DNA of 64,000 nt from Leminorella grimontii ATCC 33999 = DSM 5078 (GTDB taxonomy: Bacteria; Pseudomonadota; Gammaproteobacteria; Enterobacterales; Enterobacteriaceae). Positions 35,567-45,392 of this stretch are shown here, piece by piece. The notes below the pieces were generated by a model. That model saw only the letters and a program-made list of their open reading frames with translations, was not told the DNA's origin and made no database searches. Each line of letters starts with the position of its first letter. The stretch's first letter is position 1. A program made the position numbers and the translations under genes. The DNA lies in contig NZ_AUUA01000008.1 in the NCBI RefSeq assembly GCF_000439085.1, positions 1 through 64,000 on the forward strand, in the 5' to 3' direction.

Positions 35567-36088
35567 GTGTTAGCACAGTTAAGAGCACGTCTGGTCCGTC
35601 AGGGGCCGTCCTTCCTTCGTTTACCCATCAGGCTGACGCCGTTTGCGTTACAAAAGCAGGTGTTGCAGCAGCTCCTGAGCTGGCAGTTCAAGCAGGCGCT
35701 GGCGGAAGGGGAGCTGGACTTTCTGGAAGGCCGCTGGCTGAAGGTCGAAGTGCGGGATCTGGAGCTGCGTTGGTTCGTTACCGTGCGCGGCGGGGCGCTG
35801 CTGGTGAGCGAGAATCAGCAGGAAGACGTCAGCTTTAGCGGTGAAGCCAACGACTTAATCCTGATCGCCGCTCGCAAGCAGGATCCGGATACGCTGTTTT
35901 TCCAACGCCGCCTGGTGATTGAGGGCGATACGGAGCTGGGGCTTTACGTTAAAAACCTGATGGATTCTATCGATCTGGACAGCATGCCCGCGCCTTTGCG
36001 CATTGGCCTGCTGCAGCTTGCCGACTTCGTTGAGGCCGGCCTGAAAGAGGGCGGCGAAGCGGCTTCGCACGCGCCCGCATCATGCTGA
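35567..36088 (+). CDS. ubiT: UbiT, SCP2-domain accessory factor for anaerobic ubiquinone synthesis
   Basis: The 173-residue protein matches YhbT/UbiT and has an SCP2 sterol-carrier domain (about 45-150), with KQDPDTLFFQRRLVIEGDTE perfectly conserved. The domain binds isoprenoid ubiquinone precursors. The real start is the GTG at 35567, with CAGGAGT seven bases upstream, giving VLAQLRARLV; the longer open frame upstream is not homologous. It overlaps yhbS by seven bases. Confidence 0.94.
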   Translation: MLAQLRARLVRQGPSFLRLPIRLTPFALQKQVLQQLLSWQFKQALAEGELDFLEGRWLKVEVRDLELRWFVTVRGGALLVSENQQEDVSFSGEANDLILIAARKQDPDTLFFQRRLVIEGDTELGLYVKNLMDSIDLDSMPAPLRIGLLQLADFVEAGLKEGGEAASHAPASC

Positions 36089-36585
36089 TCCGCGTCGAGA
36101 TCCCCGTCGATGCAGCCGGCATTTCTCGGCTGCTTGAGGCATCCTTTCCCGGCGGCGAAGAGGCCGAGCTGGTGCATAGCCTTCGGGAAGACGGCCTGAT
36201 TACGCTGGGCGTGGTCGCGACCGACGATGAGGGCGGCGTAATTGGCTACGCGGCGTTTAGCCCGGTGATGGTAAACGGCGAAGAGCTACAGTGGGTCGGA
36301 CTGGGGCCGCTGGCGGTAGCGGAAGGCTATCGTAAGCAGGGGATCGGCAAGCAGCTGGTGTATGAAGGGTTGGATTCGCTCAACGAGTTTGGCTATGCGG
36401 CCGTCGTGGCGCTGGGCGATCCTGGCTACTACGGCGGACTGGGGTTTAAAAACGCCGCCGCCGCAGGGCTATACTGCAAGTGGCCTGGAACCGAAGCGGC
36501 GTTCCAGGTATATCCGCTGGCGGACGACGCGCTGTCGAGTGCGTCCGGGCTGGTGGCCTACTCTACGCCGTTCGATCGCTTTTAA
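36082..36585 (+). CDS. yhbS: GNAT-family N-acetyltransferase YhbS
   Basis: The 167-residue protein has the GNAT fold with the acetyl-CoA loop GLGPLAVAEGYRKQGIGKQLV (about 74-94) and the later GDPGYYGGLGF motif. The natural substrate is not established. Overlap with ubiT implies one transcript, as in E. coli yhbTS. Confidence 0.92.
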   Translation: MLIRVEIPVDAAGISRLLEASFPGGEEAELVHSLREDGLITLGVVATDDEGGVIGYAAFSPVMVNGEELQWVGLGPLAVAEGYRKQGIGKQLVYEGLDSLNEFGYAAVVALGDPGYYGGLGFKNAAAAGLYCKWPGTEAAFQVYPLADDALSSASGLVAYSTPFDRF

Positions 36586-36597
36586 TTCAGGCGCGAA

Positions 36598-36915
36598 CTA
36601 CGCGACACACCCTAATAGGCGAGAAAGTTCAGAAAGCGAAGGCTGGTCTTGCACCAGCCTCTCTTTTTGCCTGCGATTAAGCTGCTTGATGCGGTATTCC
36701 AGCCGAAGCGCCAGCGAATGTTCGCCGATGAGGCACCGATAAACCAGCCTGAGTTCCCCCGCTCCCCGCAGCGCCTTAGCGCCTTTGCCGCACTGGTGCT
36801 GCTTAAATCGCCGCTCGACGTCCACGGTGATGCCGGTATACAGCCTGCCGTCGTCTGTTTCTATGATGTACAGATGCCAAACGGCCGCTAGAGCGGCCGG
36901 AGAGTCGTTTTCCAC
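36598..36915 (-). CDS. yhbQ: GIY-YIG nuclease-like protein YhbQ
   Basis: The 105-residue protein has the GIY-YIG domain core [16 protein letters not shown] (about 16-31), followed by [20 protein letters not shown] and [16 protein letters not shown], as in E. coli YhbQ. The GTG start at 36915 follows GGAATCACCGA; the open frame upstream to 37086 lacks homology and runs into yhbP. E. coli YhbQ has reported DNA-nuclease activity. It is convergent with yhbS and divergent from yhbP, as in E. coli. Confidence 0.9.
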   Translation of the reverse strand: MENDSPAALAAVWHLYIIETDDGRLYTGITVDVERRFKQHQCGKGAKALRGAGELRLVYRCLIGEHSLALRLEYRIKQLNRRQKERLVQDQPSLSELSRLLGCVA

Positions 36916-37026
36916 TCGGTGATTCCGTAAAGTTGCGCTGGCCGCTATGTTATCAGCTTTCTGACCAAAAGCGGTTGTGATAACGTGATGACCCTTCTCT
37001 CTTTTCTTCCTTGACGTTGAGGCCCC

Positions 37027-37500
37027 GTGAACGAAAACAGCGAACAGGCCCTGAAGGCCATCTGCCGCTATTTGAGCAAACAGCACGTCGTGACGCTGTG
37101 CGTTACTGAAGACGACGGCTTTCCCTGGTGCGCCAGCTGCTTTTATGCGTTTGACGCGGAATCGATGTCGCTGCTTTTAATGACGGAAGCGACGACTCGT
37201 CACGGGCGGGCGGCGCTGAATGATGAAAGAACGGCGGGAGCGATAACTGCGCAAACGCGCAACGTGCTTTTGATTCAGGGAATTCAGTACCGTGGGCGGC
37301 TGACGTTATTAGAAGGAGAAGAGGCCCAGCGGGCGCGAGCGCTCTATCTTAAGCGCTTCCCCATTGCCAGAATGGCGTCGGCGCCGCTTTGGCGGCTGAG
37401 CCTCGACGAAGTAAAAATGACCGACAACCGCGCGGGGTTTGGCGCCAAGCGGCTGTGGCGGCGCGCGCCGCAAGCGTCCGGGCCCGTTAGTGCGGAGTAG
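37027..37500 (+). CDS. yhbP: YhbP, UPF0306 flavin-reductase-like protein
   Basis: The 157-residue protein fits UPF0306/YhbP, a split-barrel (pyridoxamine-phosphate-oxidase-like) family: [24 protein letters not shown] and [11 protein letters not shown] near the N-terminus and [11 protein letters not shown] in the middle. It starts with GTG (CCCGTGAACG). Cofactor and substrate are unknown. Its last 14 bases overlap the end of the convergent DUF2251-like gene. Confidence 0.88.
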   Translation: MNENSEQALKAICRYLSKQHVVTLCVTEDDGFPWCASCFYAFDAESMSLLLMTEATTRHGRAALNDERTAGAITAQTRNVLLIQGIQYRGRLTLLEGEEAQRARALYLKRFPIARMASAPLWRLSLDEVKMTDNRAGFGAKRLWRRAPQASGPVSAE

Positions 37501-37900
37501 CGAAAAAGCGCTCGACGGCGTCGTCGTCCCACTGGTGTCCTTCTTTAGACCACTCGCCAAAAGCGTCGGGAAAGCCGGTTCGGCAGTAGCCGCGCTGGCT
37601 TTCAAAGTTGAACGCGCCGTGCGGATAGCCGTTAATTAGCAGAACGCACTTGCGGCCGTCTTCCGACCAGCCAATCTGTACGTCGGACGGCTTATCGCCG
37701 TCGGTAACGTCTTCAACGTTATAGATGTGTACGGCGTCCTGAATAGGATTCCCTTCAATCGAGTGGTCTAGCGCGTAGAAATAGCCGGTCTGGCCGTCGT
37801 CTTCAAAAACGGCGGCGAAAGCGCCTTCGGGGGCCTCGCTTTCTACCACCAGCTCGTTGCCGACGATAAGCTCATCCTGTGCGGTGACGTAAATCGCCAT
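37487..37900 (-). CDS. DUF2251-like protein
   Basis: The 137-residue acidic cytoplasmic protein contains AVFEDDGQTGYFYALD (about 31), DAVHIYNVEDV and NGYPHGAFNFESQRGYCRTGFP (about 89-110), which I associate with the DUF2251 family of unknown function. AGGAGGAAAC precedes the ATG, a strong ribosome site. It is a single gene between yhbP and nrdG. Confidence 0.7.
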   Translation of the reverse strand: MAIYVTAQDELIVGNELVVESEAPEGAFAAVFEDDGQTGYFYALDHSIEGNPIQDAVHIYNVEDVTDGDKPSDVQIGWSEDGRKCVLLINGYPHGAFNFESQRGYCRTGFPDAFGEWSKEGHQWDDDAVERFFATPH

Positions 37901-37933
37901 GTTTCCTCCTGAATTATGGGGTTTTCATATAGC

Positions 37934-38398
37934 CTAGCGCAGCCTGTGAACCACCTGATTGCTGCTGCCGCGCCACAGCAGGGCCGGGTCGGCCAGCTCT
38001 TTAACGAACTTGCCGTCAATCAGCACGTTAATGAGATCCACGACCTCCATTTGCTCCGGCGTTAATTCATCCAGCTTATATCCGGTCCAGACCCAGATAT
38101 CCTTTCCTTCACACTCGCGCTTCACGCGCTGCACCAGCTTGAGTACGTCCGGCACGTTTTGCGGATGGAGAGGGTCGCCGCCGGACAGGGTTAGCCCCTG
38201 GCGCGGGATGCGGGCGTCGTTAAGGTCGGCAATGATTTTATCTTCCATTTCCGACGTAAAAAGCACGCCGGAATTGAGACGCCAGGTGCTTTGGTTGTAG
38301 CAGCCGGGGCACTGGTGGACGCAGCCGGAAACGAACAGCGTACAGCGGGTGCCGGGGCCGTTGACGACGTCGACGGGATAATACTGGTGGATATTCAT
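37934..38398 (-). CDS. nrdG: Anaerobic ribonucleotide reductase activating protein NrdG
   Basis: The 154-residue radical SAM protein generates the glycyl radical on NrdD under anaerobiosis. The cluster motif is CVHQCPGC (Cys26, Cys30, Cys33), and LSGGDPL binds SAM. Length equals E. coli NrdG with the start MNIHQYYPVD; the open frame 24 codons upstream is not homologous. A long hairpin lies between nrdD and this gene. Confidence 0.96.
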   Translation of the reverse strand: MNIHQYYPVDVVNGPGTRCTLFVSGCVHQCPGCYNQSTWRLNSGVLFTSEMEDKIIADLNDARIPRQGLTLSGGDPLHPQNVPDVLKLVQRVKRECEGKDIWVWTGYKLDELTPEQMEVVDLINVLIDGKFVKELADPALLWRGSSNQVVHRLR

Positions 38399-38432
38399 AG
38401 CGGGTTCGATTGGTCGTGTAGCGTTTAAAGAT

Positions 38433-38461
38433 ACCGAAAGCCGCATCAAGCGGCTTTCGGT
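38433..38461 (-). promoter_or_regulatory. Hairpin between nrdD and nrdG
   Basis: A perfect 12-bp stem (ACCGAAAGCCGC / GCGGCTTTCGGT) with a 5-base loop fills most of the 79-base gap. A T tract is weak (ATCTTT), so it is likely a partial terminator or mRNA-stabilising element that lowers nrdG relative to nrdD. Confidence 0.6.
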
Positions 38462-38477
38462 CAGCGGCAAAAGGGGA

Positions 38478-40616
38478 TTAACCCAGCTGCCCTGCGCCCA
38501 GGTGTTTCACCCGACGCTTCACTTCTTCCTGCTTGCCGGCGTTAAACGGCCTGGCGTCCGGGCTGCCTAAGTAGCCGCACACGCGGCGAGTAACGGACAC
38601 CTTCGACGAGTCGTGGTTGCCGCACTTCGGACAGGTAAAGCCCTTGCTGGTGCATTCGAACTCGCCGGAGAAGCCGCACTCGTAACATTCGTCAATCGGC
38701 GTATTGGTGCCATAGTACGGAACGCGGGTGTAGCTGTAGTCCCAAACGTCTTCCAGCGCCTTCACGTTGTGCTGAAGGTTCGGATATTCTCCGTAGCAGA
38801 TGAAGCCGCCGTTAGCGAGCGGAGGATACGGCGCTTCAAAGTCCAGCTTGTCGTAAGGGTTAACCTTTTTCTCCACGTCCAAGTGGAAGCTGTTGGTGTA
38901 ATAGCCCTTGTCGGTCACGTCTTCGATGACGCCGAACTCGGCGGTGTCCAGACGGCAGAAGCGGTTACACAGGTTCTCGCTCGGCGTGCTGTACAGGCTA
39001 AAGCCGTAGCCGGTCTCTTTCTTCCACTCTTCGACTGCGACCTTCAGGCGCTGAACGATTTCGACGCCTTTTTCACGCAGCGTTTGGTTGTCGTAAGGAT
39101 GTTCCTTATTGCCAAACAGCGCGTTGATGGTTTCATGGATGCCGATATAGCCCAGAGAGATAGAGGCGCGACCGTTTTTAAAGATTTCCGCCACGTTGTC
39201 GTCAGGCTTTAAGCGAACGCCGCAGGCGCCTTCCATATAAAGGATGGGCGCGACGCGAGCCTTCACGCCTTCCAAACGGGCGATGCGGGTCATCAGCGCC
39301 TTCTTGGCAAGCGCCAGGCGCTGCTCAAGGATCTGCCAGAAGCGGGCTTCGTCACCGCGCGCTTCGATAGCGATGCGCGGCAGGTTCAGGCTGATGACGC
39401 CGAGGTTGTTGCGGCCGTCGTGAATCTGTTCGCCGTTTTCTTCATAGACGCCGAGGAAGCTGCGGCAGCCCATCGGGGTTTTAAAGGAGCCGGTAACCTT
39501 CACGACCTGATCGTAGTTCAGGATGTCCGGATACATGCGCTTGGTCGCGCACTCTAGCGCCAACTGCTTGATGTCGTAGTTGGCGTCGCCGAACTTGTGG
39601 TTTACGCCGTCTTTAATGGCGAACACCAGCTTCGGGAACACCGCGGTTTTGTGGTTCTTGCCTAGGCCCGCAATGCGGTTTTTCAAAATAGACTGCTGGA
39701 TAAGGCGAGACTCCCAGCTGGTGCCAAGCCCGAAGCCAAAGGTGACGAACGGCGTCTGGCCGTTGGCGGTGTGCAGCGTATTGACTTCATATTCCAGCGA
39801 TTGGAACGCGTCGTAGCACTCCTTTTCCGTTCTGGCGTGAGCGTAGCCTTCAACGTCGGGGATCTGCCACTCTTCGGCCACCTTGCGGTGCTTCTTGAAG
39901 CTTTCGGTAACGAACGGCGCCAGCACTTCGTCAATGCGGTTAATCGTGGTGCCGCCGTAGATGTGGCTGGCCACCTGCGCGATGATTTGCGCCGTTACCG
40001 CCGTCGCGGTAGAAATGGACTTCGGCGGCTCGATTTCCGCATTGCCCATCTTAAAGCCGTTGGTCAGCATGCCCTTAAGGTCGATGAGCATACAGTTGAA
40101 CATCGGGAAGAAGGGGGAGTAGTCCAGATCGTGGTAGTGGATCTCGCCGCGTTCGTGAGCCAGCACCACGTCGCGAGGCAGCAGGTGCTGCTTGGCGTAG
40201 TGTTTGGCAACGATCCCTGCCAGCAGGTCGCGCTGGGTCGGAATGACTTTGCTGTCTTTGTTGGCGTTTTCATTCAACAAAGAAAGGTCGCTTTGCTCTA
40301 CCAGGCCCTGAATTTCCTGATTCAAACGACCGCGCTTCTCGCGAGAGATATCGCGATCGTGACGATATTCAATGTAAGTACGGGCCAAGGTTTTGTAGTT
40401 ACCGCTCATCAGGTGGTTTTCAACCGCCTGCTGAATTTCGTTGATATCTACCGCCGTGCGGCCTTCCATTTGGTCGGCGACGGCTTTTGCTACGCTGGCG
40501 CAGTAGGCGTCATCGTTAATTTCTGCGGCGGTGGCGGCCCGTACGATCGCTTCCTTGATGCGTACTTCATCAAAAGGCACTTTGCAGCCATCTCGCTTAA
40601 TCACCACAGGTTTCAC
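38478..40616 (-). CDS. nrdD: Anaerobic ribonucleoside-triphosphate reductase NrdD
   Basis: The 712-residue class III ribonucleotide reductase has an N-terminal ATP-cone (about 1-95), the ten-stranded barrel, a zinc site with four cysteines (ECYECGF and CPKCG, about 644-665) and the glycyl radical site RRVCGYLGS with Gly681, the same number as in E. coli. The GTG at 40616, with AAGGAG six bases upstream, gives the normal length; the frame is open 19 codons further without homology. Confidence 0.97.
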   Translation of the reverse strand: MKPVVIKRDGCKVPFDEVRIKEAIVRAATAAEINDDAYCASVAKAVADQMEGRTAVDINEIQQAVENHLMSGNYKTLARTYIEYRHDRDISREKRGRLNQEIQGLVEQSDLSLLNENANKDSKVIPTQRDLLAGIVAKHYAKQHLLPRDVVLAHERGEIHYHDLDYSPFFPMFNCMLIDLKGMLTNGFKMGNAEIEPPKSISTATAVTAQIIAQVASHIYGGTTINRIDEVLAPFVTESFKKHRKVAEEWQIPDVEGYAHARTEKECYDAFQSLEYEVNTLHTANGQTPFVTFGFGLGTSWESRLIQQSILKNRIAGLGKNHKTAVFPKLVFAIKDGVNHKFGDANYDIKQLALECATKRMYPDILNYDQVVKVTGSFKTPMGCRSFLGVYEENGEQIHDGRNNLGVISLNLPRIAIEARGDEARFWQILEQRLALAKKALMTRIARLEGVKARVAPILYMEGACGVRLKPDDNVAEIFKNGRASISLGYIGIHETINALFGNKEHPYDNQTLREKGVEIVQRLKVAVEEWKKETGYGFSLYSTPSENLCNRFCRLDTAEFGVIEDVTDKGYYTNSFHLDVEKKVNPYDKLDFEAPYPPLANGGFICYGEYPNLQHNVKALEDVWDYSYTRVPYYGTNTPIDECYECGFSGEFECTSKGFTCPKCGNHDSSKVSVTRRVCGYLGSPDARPFNAGKQEEVKRRVKHLGAGQLG

Positions 40617-40722
40617 TATTGGCTCCTTCAATAAGTTCTCGGTTTTTACTGCATTATTCCAAGTTATCCACAAGAAAACCCCTTTTCATAGGGGAGATCT
40701 TGTGGATGAAAGGTGGATAAAA

Positions 40723-40770
40723 TCACTACATATAGGCGTGTATTTTTATGGTAGGCACTATATATTGTAT
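40723..40770 (-). promoter_or_regulatory. Pair of NrdR boxes upstream of nrdD
   Basis: The sequence at 40755-40770 (GCACTATATATTGTAT) fits the NrdR consensus at 14 of 16 positions; a weaker second box (11 of 16) lies at 40723-40738. The boxes are 16 bases apart, about three helical turns centre to centre, the standard arrangement for the ATP-cone repressor NrdR. They lie within the nrdDG promoter region. Confidence 0.75.
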
Positions 40771-40795
40771 TCGCTACAAAGAAAAGCGCGTTTGT

Positions 40796-40809
40796 TTGAC
40801 GAAGAGCAA
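40796..40809. promoter_or_regulatory. Candidate FNR site for nrdDG
   Basis: TTGAC-GAAG-AGCAA matches the FNR consensus TTGAT-N4-ATCAA at 8 of 10 positions. FNR activates nrdDG in E. coli. The site lies about 180 bases before the nrdD start, beyond the NrdR boxes. Confidence 0.4.
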
Positions 40810-40933
40810 AGATTTTGCTTTTTATCGAAGTCTTCAGAAAACGGTTGCTGAAAATTTCTTCGCTCTTCGCGTGGGGAAACGGGTATAATCGCGGCCCTGC
40901 AAGATAACCCGATAAAATAGTGATGAACCCCGT

Positions 40934-43102
40934 ATGAGTACCCCCGTAAGCCTGATTCAGCCAGAACGCTCGCTGTTTTCCTATACGCCCTATTGGGCGG
41001 AGTGTTTCGGCACCGCGCCGTTTTTACCGATGTCCAAACAGGAAATGGACGCGCTGGGTTGGGACAGCTGCGATGTGATTGTCGTAACGGGGGACGCGTA
41101 CGTCGATCATCCCAGCTTCGGCATGGCGATTATCGGCCGCATGCTGGAAGCGCAGGGATTTCGCGTCGGCATCATCGCCCAGCCGGACTGGACAAACAAA
41201 GAAGACTTCATGCGCCTGGGCAAGCCGAACCTGTTTTTCGGCGTGACTGCGGGCAACATGGATTCGATGATTAACCGCTATACCGCCGACAGGCGCCTGC
41301 GCCACGACGACGCCTATACGCCCGACAACGTCGGCGGCAAGCGCCCCGACCGCGCGACGCTGGTTTACAGCCAGCGCTGTAAAGAGGCCTATAAGGACGT
41401 GCCGGTCGTATTGGGCGGTATTGAAGCCAGCCTTCGGCGTATCGCACACTATGACTATTGGTCGGATACCGTACGCCGCTCGGTGCTGATGGACGCCAAG
41501 GCCGATATGCTTATCTACGGCAACGGCGAGCGTCCGCTGGTGGAGCTGGCGCACCGCCTGGCCGCCGGTGAACCGATTGACGCTATCAGGGATATTCGCA
41601 ACACGGCAATTATGACCAAAGGGCCGCTGCCGGGCTGGTCGGGCGTCGATTCAACCCGGCTGGACAAACCGGGGCGCATTGACCCTATCCCACATCCTTA
41701 TGGCGAGGATTTGCCCTGCGTTGACGAAGACAGCCCGTTTGCGCCGGAAAAGCAGCCCAAGGCCAAAGAGGTGGTGGTGCAGCCCGCCAAGCCCAAGCCG
41801 TGGGAGAAAACCTACGTGCTGCTGCCTTCCTATGAAAAGGTCAAAAACGACAAGGTGATGTACGCGCACGCGTCGCGCATCCTTCACCACGAAACCAACC
41901 CTGGCTGCGCTAGAGCGCTGCTGCAAAAGCACGGCGACCGCTACGTTTGGATTAATCCGCCGGCTATTCCGCTGTCGACGGAAGAGATGGACAGCGTTTT
42001 TGCGCTGCCCTACCAGCGGGTGCCGCATCCGGCCTATGAGGGCTCTCGGCTGCCGGCCTATGAGATGATCCGCTTTTCCGTCAATATTATGCGTGGCTGC
42101 TACGGCGGCTGTGCGTTCTGTTCTATTACCGAGCACGAAGGGCGGATTATCCAAAGCCGTTCTGAAGACTCTATCGTGCGTGAGATCGAAGCCATTCGCG
42201 ACACGGTACCCGGATTTACCGGCATTATTTCCGACCTCGGCGGGCCGACGGCCAACATGTACATGCTGCGCTGCCAGTCGCCGAAAGCCGAACAAACCTG
42301 CCGACGCGCCTCCTGCGTTTACCCAGAGATTTGCCAACACATGGATACCAACCATGAGCCGACGATCAAGCTTTACCGGCGGGCGAGGGCGCTGAAGGGC
42401 ATCAAGAAAATCCTGATCGCCTCCGGCGTGCGTTACGACTTAGCGGTGCAGGATCCGCGCTACATTAAAGAGCTGGCGACTCACCACGTGGGCGGCTATC
42501 TGAAAATTGCGCCGGAGCATACCGAGCAGGGGCCGCTGTCTAAGATGATGAAGCCGGGCATGGGCAGCTATGACAGGTTTAAAGAGCTGTTCGACGCCTA
42601 TTCCAGACAGGCCGGTAAAGAGCAATATCTGATCCCGTACTTTATCTCCGCGCATCCCGGCACCACCGACGAGGACATGGTTAATCTGGCGCTGTGGCTG
42701 AAAAGGCACCGCTTCCGTTTGGATCAGGTGCAGAACTTCTATCCTTCGCCGCTGGCCAACTCGACCACCATGTATTACACCGGCAAGAACCCGCTGGGGA
42801 AGGTGGACTACAAGAGCGAAGAGGTGGCGGTACCTAAGGGCGATCGCCAGCGTCGTTTGCAAAAGGCCCTGTTGCGCTATCACGATCCCGCCAACTGGCC
42901 GATGATTCGCACCGCGCTTGAGGAGATGGGGCTTAAGCATCTGATCGGCAGCCGTCGAGAGTGCCTGGTGCCAGCGGCGACGATTGAAGAGCAGCGCGCC
43001 GCACGCAGAAGCCAGCGTAATACGCGCCCGGCGTTAACCAAGCACACGCCGATGGCGCATCAGCGCTCGGCGAGCGAACAGGGTAAAAAGAAGCGTCGCT
43101 AA
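40934..43102 (+). CDS. ygiQ: YgiQ-family radical SAM protein
   Basis: The 722-residue protein matches YgiQ (UPF0313). It has an N-terminal domain (about 1-330) with [22 protein letters not shown]-type conserved stretch, the radical SAM motif CYGGCAFC (about 391-398), [14 protein letters not shown], and a basic C-terminal tail (KKKRR). The reaction is not established. No convincing ribosome site precedes the ATG, but the N-terminus aligns with E. coli. It is divergent from nrdD. Confidence 0.94.
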   Translation: MSTPVSLIQPERSLFSYTPYWAECFGTAPFLPMSKQEMDALGWDSCDVIVVTGDAYVDHPSFGMAIIGRMLEAQGFRVGIIAQPDWTNKEDFMRLGKPNLFFGVTAGNMDSMINRYTADRRLRHDDAYTPDNVGGKRPDRATLVYSQRCKEAYKDVPVVLGGIEASLRRIAHYDYWSDTVRRSVLMDAKADMLIYGNGERPLVELAHRLAAGEPIDAIRDIRNTAIMTKGPLPGWSGVDSTRLDKPGRIDPIPHPYGEDLPCVDEDSPFAPEKQPKAKEVVVQPAKPKPWEKTYVLLPSYEKVKNDKVMYAHASRILHHETNPGCARALLQKHGDRYVWINPPAIPLSTEEMDSVFALPYQRVPHPAYEGSRLPAYEMIRFSVNIMRGCYGGCAFCSITEHEGRIIQSRSEDSIVREIEAIRDTVPGFTGIISDLGGPTANMYMLRCQSPKAEQTCRRASCVYPEICQHMDTNHEPTIKLYRRARALKGIKKILIASGVRYDLAVQDPRYIKELATHHVGGYLKIAPEHTEQGPLSKMMKPGMGSYDRFKELFDAYSRQAGKEQYLIPYFISAHPGTTDEDMVNLALWLKRHRFRLDQVQNFYPSPLANSTTMYYTGKNPLGKVDYKSEEVAVPKGDRQRRLQKALLRYHDPANWPMIRTALEEMGLKHLIGSRRECLVPAATIEEQRAARRSQRNTRPALTKHTPMAHQRSASEQGKKKRR

Positions 43103-43120
43103 ACGTGAATTGGGAACGTT

Positions 43121-43158
43121 GCAGATACAGTCATCGTGAGAATGATGACCGTATCTGC
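43121..43158 (+). terminator. Hairpin after ygiQ
   Basis: GCAGATAC and GTATCTGC enclose GTCATC and GATGAC, giving a 15-bp stem with one mismatch and an 8-base loop, 18 bases after the ygiQ stop. A moderately T-rich sequence (ATTCTTT) follows. Confidence 0.7.
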
Positions 43159-44262
43159 ATTCTTTGCTCACTGCCTTTTGCCGGCGGCCTCGATGCCCTG
43201 TTGGTTATTGTTACTTGATTGTTTGGTTCTTGTGTATTCATTAACAAAAAGTGAGGTTTTGCCTTTTAGGCATTCGGTCGGATTCATTAGCGGCGATCGT
43301 CCACCATCGTTTTTCAGTTCTTTTTCTCTCTTTTTTCCTTAGCGCACCGAAAGCGTATGCCTTGCGGATCCTTAAAAAATCATATTATTTTTATAAAACA
43401 TTTTAATATCCGGGCTCCCACATTTTTGCATTGAATTTTATGTCTTTATGGAGCATTTGAGTTTTTTGTTTATTATTCTGTGATTCTGATTTGATTTTTG
43501 TATTCTAATAAAAATTTCATTCTTTACAGTTTAATGCTCTATGCTATAGTCAATTTCATGTGATGACTAATAATTAATCAATTATATTTATCACAACGTC
43601 TTTATTGGTAAACTAAAATTAAATTACACTATCTTTTCTATATAAGGGTGGCTACAGCTTTCTTATCGTATAGTTATAATTTATTGTTATAAGCATTAGT
43701 AACTCTTTTTTTATTTTCACATAAGACATTTAGGGCTTGACTCTCATATGTGTGGATTTATTATAATTATATGATTTTTATGTATAAATTTTCTATTTCA
43801 TTGGCGTTGTTATTATATCTTTTTGAGGATTATTGAGATTAATTGAGGAGAATAAAGTTCATTGTTACAGAGAGTTCACATAGTATAGGCCTTAACAAGC
43901 TAATATATAGAATGCTATATAAATTAAAGTGATAAAAGCATAGGCTAAGTTTCAAGGGAAAGAGGAGGAGTCAGGGACTGACAATCTTTTAATAGAAGAA
44001 CACCATTAGGATGATGGAAATAGTTTTCACTTATACTTTGAGATTGAGTTTAGTTTTTAACCAATATGGCAGGCTTAATTCTTGTTAAGAAATTTCGGAT
44101 AAATATTCTGATATTCCTTTCTATCTTTGTAAAAAGGGGACGCATACGCAATAACAATTCTGATAAATGAATAAATAAAACGGTTTAACACTGTTTTTGA
44201 ACGGAAGCGTGTGCATATAGACACAGATAGTTTCAGGCATGAAAACAAGGGACGACAGGCCT
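43159..44262. other. AT-rich noncoding region before the tad locus, 1.1 kb
   Basis: No credible gene was found. From about 43370 the sequence is strongly AT-rich, with many A and T runs, unlike anything else in the window. Two purine-rich SD-like stretches (GAGGAG near 43845 and AGAGGAGGAG near 43965) are not followed by usable starts. The composition is that of an H-NS-silenced horizontally acquired promoter region, and it presumably drives the regulator gene at 44263. Confidence 0.6.
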
Positions 44263-44865
44263 ATGGATACTAAATTTAAACTGGAGAATGGCGTTGAATT
44301 TTCTCCCTCACAGCGATGCCTAATTGCTTCGGATGGAACGATACTAGAGCTGACTGAGAACAGCTTACGTTTTCTCAGCCTGCTGTTGGACGGCGTAACC
44401 GAAAAAGAAAAGCTGATTCATCAGGTTTGGAAAGAGCAAAGCGGCGCTATCAGCGAAAGTAGTTACTACGGTCAGCTGTATACGTTAAGAAAGGCCTTCT
44501 CCCAGGTAGGTCTGCGTGAAACGCTGATACGTACAATTCCTCGAAAAGGCGCGCAATACGTGGGTAAGGTAACCAAGGTAGTCGCAGCCGAAGAGAGAGC
44601 CAAGATAGTTCAGACGGCTCAATCCGAACGGCCCGCAGTGGTTTTTCCTTTAAACGGCGCGGCGTCTGTCGTTGAGCGAATGCCTCATGAAAATTTCCGC
44701 TTCGGCGAACGAGAGCAGAGTAAGGAACCGGCGCGTGGTCGATTTTTTACGCAATCACGTTGGAACACCTTTGTCTCCATACTGGCCGTAGTGGCGGTGT
44801 GCTGGTTAAGCATACTCTCTGTGTTGATTATTTATATCTTTTTAGAACATTCAGGGTTGAACTGA
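44263..44865 (+). CDS. ToxR-like transmembrane transcriptional regulator
   Basis: The protein has 200 residues from the ATG at 44263 (AAGGGACGACAGG upstream); an ATG at 44239 is possible. An OmpR/ToxR-type winged helix spans about 1-105 (NSLRFLSLLLDG, LIHQVWKEQ, SYYGQLYTLRKAF, IRTIPRKGAQYVG). After a variable linker a single membrane helix lies near the C-terminus (FVSILAVVAVCWLSILSVLI) with only about eight residues beyond it. So it is a CadC/ToxR-like regulator with almost no periplasmic sensor. It lies directly upstream of the tad locus and is its likely local regulator. Confidence 0.82.
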   Translation: MDTKFKLENGVEFSPSQRCLIASDGTILELTENSLRFLSLLLDGVTEKEKLIHQVWKEQSGAISESSYYGQLYTLRKAFSQVGLRETLIRTIPRKGAQYVGKVTKVVAAEERAKIVQTAQSERPAVVFPLNGAASVVERMPHENFRFGEREQSKEPARGRFFTQSRWNTFVSILAVVAVCWLSILSVLIIYIFLEHSGLN

Positions 44866-45145
44866 GACTTTATTTTCTTCAGATATAAATAACTAAGAAT
44901 ATATAAAAAAATTTGAAGTAGTGAATGTGGGGTAATAAAAATTTAATGTGGTCTACTGGCGTTGCTATCTTCTGGTGAGCTATTTAAGTCAACTGTAGAT
45001 TGTATTCTACTTTGAGTTGAAGTTTATTAGTTCAAGAGATGGTTAAAGTAGAACGGTAATAGCGATATTCGAATTCTGGATGTTCGATATCTCCGAATCA
45101 TATTAACTTTTTTCAGTCACAGATCTTCTTATAAAGGAATTTAAC
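44866..45145. promoter_or_regulatory. Upstream region of flp
   Basis: 280 AT-rich bases without a gene. An imperfect inverted repeat, GATATTCGAA (45064-45073) and TTCGATATC (45083-45091), lies about 55 bases before flp and is a candidate site for the membrane-anchored regulator. AAAGGAA gives a good ribosome site for flp. Confidence 0.4.
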
Positions 45146-45382
45146 ATGCTTAACATTATGACAAAAGGCTACATTTCTGCATCTCTTTACGTTCGTGAGT
45201 TTGTCAAGAGCCAGCGCGGCATCACGGCTATAGAATATGCGCTGATCGGCGTGGCCGTCGCTTCACTATTGGCTTTGGTGCTGGGGAATGGCGCCAATAG
45301 CGGCTTCTTGTTCGAGCTGAAACAAACGTTTGAGAAGATCGCTGCGTCTATCCGGAGCGTCACCGTTGCCTCTGGTAGCTGA
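45146..45382 (+). CDS. flp: Flp/Tad major pilin
   Basis: The 78-residue type IVb prepilin has a basic leader ending at Gly25 (SQRG), cleaved before ITAIEYALIG; Glu30 and Tyr31 are the mature Glu5 and Tyr6 of Flp pilins. A hydrophobic helix follows (VAVASLLALVLG), then a short C-terminal part. It polymerises into the Tad adhesive pilus. A single flp gene is present. A hairpin follows the gene. Confidence 0.93.
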   Translation: MLNIMTKGYISASLYVREFVKSQRGITAIEYALIGVAVASLLALVLGNGANSGFLFELKQTFEKIAASIRSVTVASGS

Positions 45383-45392
45383 TTTTTGACGT

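Noticed and set aside
43136-43342. 68-residue plus-strand ORF after ygiQ
   Set aside because: It overlaps the terminator hairpin, has no ribosome site and no recognisable protein character; it runs into the AT-rich noncoding zone.
43840-43932. GAGGAG followed by a short frame starting at ATT
   Set aside because: The start would be ATT and the product only about 23 residues; this is likely chance in purine-rich AT-rich DNA.
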